Positions 5,765 through 10,384 of a stretch of DNA of 10,384 nucleotides are shown here, piece by piece. The position numbers and the translations under genes are program-made. Each line of letters begins with the position of its first letter. The first letter of the stretch is position 1. Below the pieces are notes generated by a model that made no database searches, was not told the DNA's origin, and saw only the letters and a list, made by a program, of their open reading frames with translations. The DNA comes from Flavobacteriaceae bacterium (GTDB taxonomy: Bacteria > Bacteroidota > Bacteroidia > Flavobacteriales > Flavobacteriaceae). The stretch spans positions 1-10,384 of the forward strand of contig NZZF01000011.1 of the NCBI GenBank assembly GCA_002702385.1, given 5' to 3'.

Positions 5765-7393
5765 ATGGATAAAAAATTCAAGAATAATAAGGAATTTAAT
5801 AAACTCTTAATTTCTGATTTGAAGAAGCGTTTTACTAAAGTAAAACTAGGTGGAGGTCAAAAACGTATAGATAATCTTCATAAGAAAGGTAAGATGACTG
5901 CTCGCGAAAGAATAGATTATTTGTTTGATAATAAATCAAAATCTATAGAGATTGGTGCTTTTGCTGGTGATCAAATGTATGAAGATCATGGTGGCTGTCC
6001 TTCAGGTGGTGTAGTTGTTAAAATAGGATATATTAGTAAGAAACAATGCATTGTTGTTGCTAATGATGCAACTGTTAAGGCAGGAGCTTGGTTTCCAATC
6101 ACTGGAAAGAAGAATTTACGTGCTCAAGAAATAGCTATTGAAAATAAAATTCCAATTATTTATTTGGTTGATTCTGCTGGTATTTATCTTCCAATGCAAG
6201 ATGAAATTTTTGCCGATAAGGAACATTTTGGACGTATCTTTAGAAACAATGCTGTTATGAGTAGTCAAGGCATTAATCAGATTGCTGCGGTAATGGGGAG
6301 TTGTGTTGCTGGAGGTGCTTATTTACCTATTATGAGTGATGAATCAATTATTGTAGATAAAACTGCTAGTATATTTTTAGCTGGAAGTTACTTGGTAAAG
6401 GCAGCAATTGGAGAAAATATTGATAATGAAACTCTAGGAGGTGCTACAACTCATTGTGAGGTTTCTGGTGTCACTGATTATAAAGAAAAGAATGATAAAG
6501 ATGCACTAGATAAAATTAAGCGAATAGTTGATAAAATAGGAGATTCAGTATATGCTGGATATAATAGGTCCAAAAGTCAAGTACCAAAATTAAGTGATAA
6601 AGATATTTTTGGAATTTTACCTAAAGATAGAACAACACCCTATGATATGTTGGAAATTATCAAAAGACTGGTAGATAAATCTGAATTTGATCAGTATAAA
6701 GAAGGATATGGAAAAACTATTTTAACAGGATATGCTAGAATTGATGGATGGGCTGTTGGAATTGTTGCTAATCAAAGAAAATTAGTAAAAACAAAAAATG
6801 GTGAAATTCAATTTGGTGGTGTTATTTATAATGACTCAGCAGATAAAGCTACTCGATTTATTGCTAATTGTAATCAGAAAAAAATTCCATTAGTTTTTTT
6901 ACAAGATGTAACTGGATTTATGGTAGGAAGTAAGTCAGAACATTCTGGAATAATTAAAGATGGTGCTAAAATGGTGAATGCAGTAAGTAATTCGGTAGTA
7001 CCGAAATTTACAGTTATAATTGGCAATTCATATGGGGCAGGTAATTATGCTATGTGTGGTAAAGCATATGATCCTAGGCTAATTGTTTCTTGGCCTAGTG
7101 CAGAATTAGCTGTAATGAGTGGTAATTCAGCAGCTAAAGTACTCCTTCAAATTGAGAAAGCATCACTAAAAAAACAAGGTGATAAAATTACAGATAAGCA
7201 AGAAGCTGAGCTATTTAACAACATAAAATCACGTTACGACCAACAAATTTCACCTTATTATGCTGCATCTAGATTATGGACTGATGCAATAATTGATCCA
7301 TTGGAAACTAGAACATGGATTTCATTGGGTATTGAAGCTGCTAACAATTCACCGATTGAAAAACAGTTTAACATGGGAGTTCTACAAGTATAG
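5765..7393 (+). CDS. Acyl-CoA carboxylase carboxyltransferase (beta) subunit, methylcrotonoyl-CoA type
   Basis: A 542-residue carboxyltransferase of the biotin-dependent acyl-CoA carboxylases, cytoplasmic. It transfers carboxyl from carboxybiotin to an acyl-CoA. The N-terminal crotonase-fold half shows GGGQKRIDNLHKKGKMTARERIDYL-type opening features (29-53), HGGCPSGG (75-82), VDSAGIYLPMQ (135-145), GSCVAGGAYLP (178-188) and GGATTH (225-230). The C-terminal half shows FLQDVTGFMVG (378-388), GNSYGAGNYAMCG (420-432) with the GAG acyl-CoA carboxyl site, and WPSAELAVMSG (443-453). The whole family pattern is intact. The specific call of methylcrotonoyl-CoA over propionyl-CoA rests on the GIYLPMQDE segment, the length and the neighbours: a dehydrogenase of the isovaleryl-CoA type 12 bases downstream and HMG-CoA lyase beyond. 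Together these are steps of leucine breakdown (names such as mccB or liuB are in use). The biotin carboxylase/carrier subunit is not in the window. Confidence 0.9.
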   Translation: MDKKFKNNKEFNKLLISDLKKRFTKVKLGGGQKRIDNLHKKGKMTARERIDYLFDNKSKSIEIGAFAGDQMYEDHGGCPSGGVVVKIGYISKKQCIVVANDATVKAGAWFPITGKKNLRAQEIAIENKIPIIYLVDSAGIYLPMQDEIFADKEHFGRIFRNNAVMSSQGINQIAAVMGSCVAGGAYLPIMSDESIIVDKTASIFLAGSYLVKAAIGENIDNETLGGATTHCEVSGVTDYKEKNDKDALDKIKRIVDKIGDSVYAGYNRSKSQVPKLSDKDIFGILPKDRTTPYDMLEIIKRLVDKSEFDQYKEGYGKTILTGYARIDGWAVGIVANQRKLVKTKNGEIQFGGVIYNDSADKATRFIANCNQKKIPLVFLQDVTGFMVGSKSEHSGIIKDGAKMVNAVSNSVVPKFTVIIGNSYGAGNYAMCGKAYDPRLIVSWPSAELAVMSGNSAAKVLLQIEKASLKKQGDKITDKQEAELFNNIKSRYDQQISPYYAASRLWTDAIIDPLETRTWISLGIEAANNSPIEKQFNMGVLQV

Positions 7394-7405
7394 TACACTT
7401 TATTG

Positions 7406-9064
7406 ATGAATTATTTTAATGAAGAACATAATTTATTTAGAGAAAGTTTAAGAGATTTTCTGTCTAGGGAGGTAAGCCCAAATATTTCTTTATGGGAAAA
7501 GGAAGGTAGAATCCCAAAGTCCATTTGGAAAAAAATGGGAGATATGGGATTTCTTGGTCTGTCTCTTCCTGAAGAATATGGAGGTGGTAATTTAGATTTC
7601 TTTTTTGAAGTTATATTTAATGAAGAATTAGGTAGGTTAAATAGTGGGGGATTTCTTATTACTCAACAAGTTGTTCAATATATGTCAGCTCCTTATATTT
7701 ATAAATATGGTAGTGAACAACTAAAACAAAAATATTTATCTGGCATTATTTCAGGTGATTTAGTTAGTTGCATTGGAATTACTGAACCTGATGCTGGTTC
7801 TGATACAAAGAACATTCAAACAAAAGCAGAATTAGTTAATGGTGAGTATGTGATAAATGGATCTAAAACATTTATTACTAATGGAATATATGGAGACTTT
7901 ATAGTTCTTGTTGTAAAAACAGATTCAAATGCTGGTTTGAAAGGAGTGAGTTTGATTTGTGTTGATTTAGATTCACCTGGTATAACTAAAAATAAATTAA
8001 ACAAGTTAGGTTGGCACTCTTCAGATACTGCTGAATTAGGTTTTGATAATGTAATAGTTCCAAAGGAAAATTTAATTGGAGAAGAGGGGAAAGGGTTTTA
8101 TTATTTAATGAATGGACTGCAACTAGAAAGACTTTGTTTTTTGCCAAGTCTTGTTGCAACTATGGAATTTGCTATTTCTGAATCACTAAATTATATGTCT
8201 CAAAGAAAGGCATTTGGAAAAACAATTGACAATTTTGAAGTTTTAAGACATAGAGTTTCTCAATTATCATCCGAACTTGAAGCAATAAAAGCTTTTAGCT
8301 ATTTCTGCTGTGATTTATATGACAAACAAATTTATGATGTTAAGTTATGCTCAATGGGAAAGTTACTTGTAACCGAATTACAAGAGAAGATTTCAACTCA
8401 ATGTTTGCAATTTTTTGGAGGAAACGGATATACAGAAGATTATCCAATGGCAAGAATGTATAGAGATGCTAGAATTGGCACAATTGGAGCTGGTACATCT
8501 GAAATAATGAGAGATATTATAGCAAAGATTATTATAGATGATGTGAAATATGAAAAAGCTAAATCAAATTTAAATACAAAAAATAATAATTTAGAAAATA
8601 ATAATCATTTCTTAAATAAGAATATTTTATTTGATGACTCAGAAAATAAACAAGATTTAGTAGCTGTAAAATCTTTAGTAATTGCTGAGGATACATTAAA
8701 TATTACCATAAAGCACATAAATAGTTCTAATGTAACAGAATATAATAAACGTGAATCACAAGCCGTAAGACATCAAATAGCTCAATTGGCATCAGAAATA
8801 GAATGTTCTAAAGAATTTGTTTATTCAATCGTTAATAGCGATAGAAAAGAAAATATAGAAAAGGAACATTTAATGGCCAGTCTAGTTTGTTTACAAATAA
8901 TGCATAAGGTAGTTTCTGAATGTTTTGAAGTATTTGGTTATTACCCAAGTTTAGATCAGCATCCACTGGAAAAAATATATCAGAAATCAAAAATGATTCA
9001 AATTTCTAATAGTAAGACTGATTTACTTGATCGTATATCTGTCTTAATCATCGAAAAGAGTTAA
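7406..9064 (+). CDS. Acyl-CoA dehydrogenase, isovaleryl-CoA-like, with a second degenerate helical domain
   Basis: A 552-residue FAD enzyme starting at ATG 7406 (the adjacent upstream TTG is unlikely). Residues 1-375 are a full acyl-CoA dehydrogenase: the N-terminal helical part with LSLPEEYGG, the FAD/substrate segment GITEPDAGSD followed by INGSKTFITNG, and the helical C-domain with QRKAFG, FGGNGYTEDYP and RDARIGTIGAGTSEIM. The base normally in the (Y)EGT position is Ala362, while Glu241 in LQLERL matches the catalytic Glu of isovaleryl-CoA dehydrogenase, so that substrate type is likely. After an Asn-rich linker (about 388-400), residues 455-549 repeat the pattern of 281-373: RHxxxQLxSExE, C near 506 and FG at 510-511 align with RH281-282, C333 and FG337-338. 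Very-long-chain enzymes also carry a related C-terminal bundle. It is 12 bases after the carboxylase stop and probably co-transcribed. Confidence 0.88.
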   Translation: MNYFNEEHNLFRESLRDFLSREVSPNISLWEKEGRIPKSIWKKMGDMGFLGLSLPEEYGGGNLDFFFEVIFNEELGRLNSGGFLITQQVVQYMSAPYIYKYGSEQLKQKYLSGIISGDLVSCIGITEPDAGSDTKNIQTKAELVNGEYVINGSKTFITNGIYGDFIVLVVKTDSNAGLKGVSLICVDLDSPGITKNKLNKLGWHSSDTAELGFDNVIVPKENLIGEEGKGFYYLMNGLQLERLCFLPSLVATMEFAISESLNYMSQRKAFGKTIDNFEVLRHRVSQLSSELEAIKAFSYFCCDLYDKQIYDVKLCSMGKLLVTELQEKISTQCLQFFGGNGYTEDYPMARMYRDARIGTIGAGTSEIMRDIIAKIIIDDVKYEKAKSNLNTKNNNLENNNHFLNKNILFDDSENKQDLVAVKSLVIAEDTLNITIKHINSSNVTEYNKRESQAVRHQIAQLASEIECSKEFVYSIVNSDRKENIEKEHLMASLVCLQIMHKVVSECFEVFGYYPSLDQHPLEKIYQKSKMIQISNSKTDLLDRISVLIIEKS

Positions 9065-9072
9065 AAATTATT

Positions 9073-9093
9073 TTAATATTTTTAAAATATTAA
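9073..9093. terminator. AT-only palindrome between convergent genes
   Basis: ttaatatttt (9073-9082) and aaaatattaa (9084-9093) are perfect inverted repeats around one base, lying between the dehydrogenase stop (9064) and overlapping the HMG-CoA lyase stop. A practical hairpin has about seven A-T pairs and no G-C. It could act as a weak bidirectional terminator. In DNA this AT-rich, chance is possible. Confidence 0.35.
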
Positions 9094-9956
9094 GAATAAT
9101 GGCTATAGAAATCTGAAGATAGTTGATAACATTCTTCAAATTTTGATAAATTAATTTTGGTTGAGACTTTCTTTATATCTAGAAAGGAAACTAATTTTTC
9201 AGTAGGAATGTTGCCTACTAATTGATTACTAGCCATAGGACATCCTCCATAACCTTTTATTACACTATCAAATCGTCTACATCCAGCTTCAAATGCACTT
9301 TTAATCTTGTTATAAGATGTTTCAGGTTCTGAGTGAAGATGTGCTCCAAATTCAATATTATTATGATTTTTAAAAACTGATTCAAAAATAGAACTGATAG
9401 ATTCAGGATTTGATGATCCAATGGTATCACTTAAAGATATTGTATTAACCCCCATTTTACTTATCTTAAGTACCCATTCATTTACAATGTCTAGATTCCA
9501 TGGGTCACCGTATGGGTTTCCAAAACACATGGATAAGTAAACTACAATTTCTTTATTTGCCTTATCAGATATAGAAATAATATTATCCAATTCATTTACT
9601 GAATCGTTAATTGATTTATTGGTATTTCTTATTTGAAAACCTTCAGAAATAGAAAAGGGATATCCTATAAAACTAATTTTTTCAAATGAAGATGCATTTT
9701 CTGCTCCCTTTTTATTTGCAACAATTGTGAGGAGTTTAGAGTCTGAATTAGAGAGATCTATTAAGTCAATTATATCTTTTGTGTCAGATAATTGAGGTAT
9801 GGCTTTAGAGGAAACAAAACTGCCAATATCTACAATATCAAAACCAACATCAACTACACTTTGTAAATAATTTAGTTTTGTTTTTGTTGGGATAAGAGTC
9901 ATAATGCTTTGCATAGCATCTCTAGGGCACTCAATTATTTTGACTTTTTCTAACAT
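9090..9956 (-). CDS. Hydroxymethylglutaryl-CoA lyase
   Basis: A 288-residue TIM-barrel lyase that splits HMG-CoA into acetoacetate and acetyl-CoA, the last step of leucine breakdown, in the cytoplasm. The visible active-site set is CPRDAMQ (10-16, with Arg12 and Asp13 matching the RD of the family), GSFVSSKAIPQ (45-55), SLSDTIG (174-180), the metal-binding HLH (His206 and His208), the mobile-loop cysteine in GYGGCPMA (Cys239) and GNIPTE (Asn249). CPRDAMQ in place of the usual GPRDGLQ is, as I recall, normal in Bacteroidota enzymes. Length is normal for bacterial members. It starts at ATG 9956 and runs convergent to the carboxylase/dehydrogenase pair, so it needs its own promoter in the 109-bp gap to the gene at 10066. 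Isopropylmalate synthase-like enzymes are excluded by the GGCP and HLH context and the size. Confidence 0.92.
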   Translation of the reverse strand: MLEKVKIIECPRDAMQSIMTLIPTKTKLNYLQSVVDVGFDIVDIGSFVSSKAIPQLSDTKDIIDLIDLSNSDSKLLTIVANKKGAENASSFEKISFIGYPFSISEGFQIRNTNKSINDSVNELDNIISISDKANKEIVVYLSMCFGNPYGDPWNLDIVNEWVLKISKMGVNTISLSDTIGSSNPESISSIFESVFKNHNNIEFGAHLHSEPETSYNKIKSAFEAGCRRFDSVIKGYGGCPMASNQLVGNIPTEKLVSFLDIKKVSTKINLSKFEECYQLSSDFYSHYS

Positions 9957-10065
9957 TAAATAAAAATAAAACTATTTTTTATTTAAAAAACAGGTTACTA
10001 GGGTTTTTAAATTTTAAGTAATTATACTTATTTGAAATCATTTTTTTAATTTATTATTTTGAAAA

Positions 10066-10260
10066 ATGGGAATGGATAAGATTGAAGAGGTTTTGCACGA
10101 AGCTTATAATATTGGAAAATATAAAGAAGTATTAAGTATGTCAAAAGAATTAGGCAAAGAATTTCCGTATTTGGAAATGGCAGATTTGTTTGAAAAAGCA
10201 TTTAATATGGTTAGAGAAGAAACTATTAACGACATAAAGAAAAAGACAATAACTAATTAA
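10066..10260 (+). CDS. Unrecognised small helical protein (64 residues)
   Basis: I do not recognise a family. The product is short, charged and predicted helical throughout, with aromatic spacing that suggests a helix pair: HEAYNIGKYKEVLSMSKELGK, a short break at EFPYLE, then MADLFEKAFNMVREE. It ends in a lysine-rich tail. No signal peptide or membrane helix is present. Start is ATG 10066 or ATG 10072; nothing in the sequence decides between them. It is divergent from the HMG-CoA lyase gene, and its stop lies two bases from the stop of the convergent gene on the minus strand. Confidence 0.55.
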   Translation: MGMDKIEEVLHEAYNIGKYKEVLSMSKELGKEFPYLEMADLFEKAFNMVREETINDIKKKTITN

Positions 10261-10262
10261 TT

Positions 10263-10384
10263 TTAACCAAGCTCATTCAGTACATTTATAACTAAGATAA
10301 ACAATATGGTTCCAGCTACTCCAGAAATAATAAAGAACCATTTCCAGAAATTTTTAAGTTTAGATAATCTTAAAAATAAAGCAA
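10263..10384 (-). CDS. C-terminal end of a membrane protein (partial, runs off the window)
   Basis: On the minus strand a frame stays open from the window edge to a stop at 10263-10265, giving 39 residues. They contain a basic stretch (LRLSKLKNFWKW) followed by one strong hydrophobic helix (FFIISGVAGTILFILVINVL) and a short polar end (NELG). The start lies beyond 10384, so the length and family cannot be told. The tail-to-tail arrangement with the gene ending at 10260, only two bases apart, supports both being real. Confidence 0.55.
   Translation of the reverse strand, partial: ALFLRLSKLKNFWKWFFIISGVAGTILFILVINVLNELG

Noticed and set aside
9957..10065. Divergent promoters for HMG-CoA lyase and the 64-residue gene
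   Set aside because: Promoters must lie here, but no exact TAnnTTTG with a well-spaced TTG is visible on either strand, so none is called.

Overview
The window is very AT-rich and looks like a chromosomal piece of a Bacteroidota genome, most likely a marine-type flavobacterium. The reasons are the lack of clear Shine-Dalgarno sites, a secreted protein ending in a type IX secretion (T9SS) style tail (FYIYDDGTVEKK), a TAnnTTTG-type promoter element, and leucine-catabolism enzymes of the kind I associate with this phylum. This placement is inference; there is no rRNA or marker gene in the window.

The left part (1-5666) is an accessory-looking block between two imperfect 47-bp direct repeats (1-47 and 5620-5666, 44/47 identical). 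The first copy forms a complete rho-independent terminator. In the second copy the right arm of that terminator is gone. Inside lie a leftward DUF4386-type membrane protein (113-664) and a tightly packed rightward operon: a NodU/SxtI-type O-carbamoyltransferase (881-2749), a membrane-anchored SGNH hydrolase (2751-3872), a 49-residue DUF5989 membrane peptide (3874-4023) and an SxtJ-like membrane protein (4027-4392). Two unrecognised products follow: a 95-residue protein (4400-4687) and an odd ORF (4693-5610) that joins a cysteine-rich zinc-ribbon protein to a secreted protein with a buried signal peptide and a T9SS tail. Carbamoyltransferase, SxtJ and DUF5989-type genes also sit together in cyanobacterial saxitoxin clusters, so this looks like a mobile carbamoylation module. 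Its acceptor is unknown; no glycosyltransferase or toxin scaffold gene is present here.

The right part (5765-9956) is leucine/isovalerate catabolism: an acyl-CoA carboxylase carboxyltransferase subunit of the methylcrotonoyl-CoA type (5765-7393), an isovaleryl-CoA-dehydrogenase-like flavoprotein with an additional, degenerate second helical domain (7406-9064), and, convergent to them, HMG-CoA lyase (9090-9956, minus). The dehydrogenase would make methylcrotonyl-CoA, the carboxylase would make methylglutaconyl-CoA, and after hydration by an enzyme not seen here the lyase would release acetoacetate and acetyl-CoA. The biotin-carrying subunit is also not in the window.

The right end holds a small unrecognised soluble protein (10066-10260) that converges on the C-terminal end of a membrane protein running off the window (10263-10384, minus). 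No RNA gene, CRISPR array or insertion sequence was seen.
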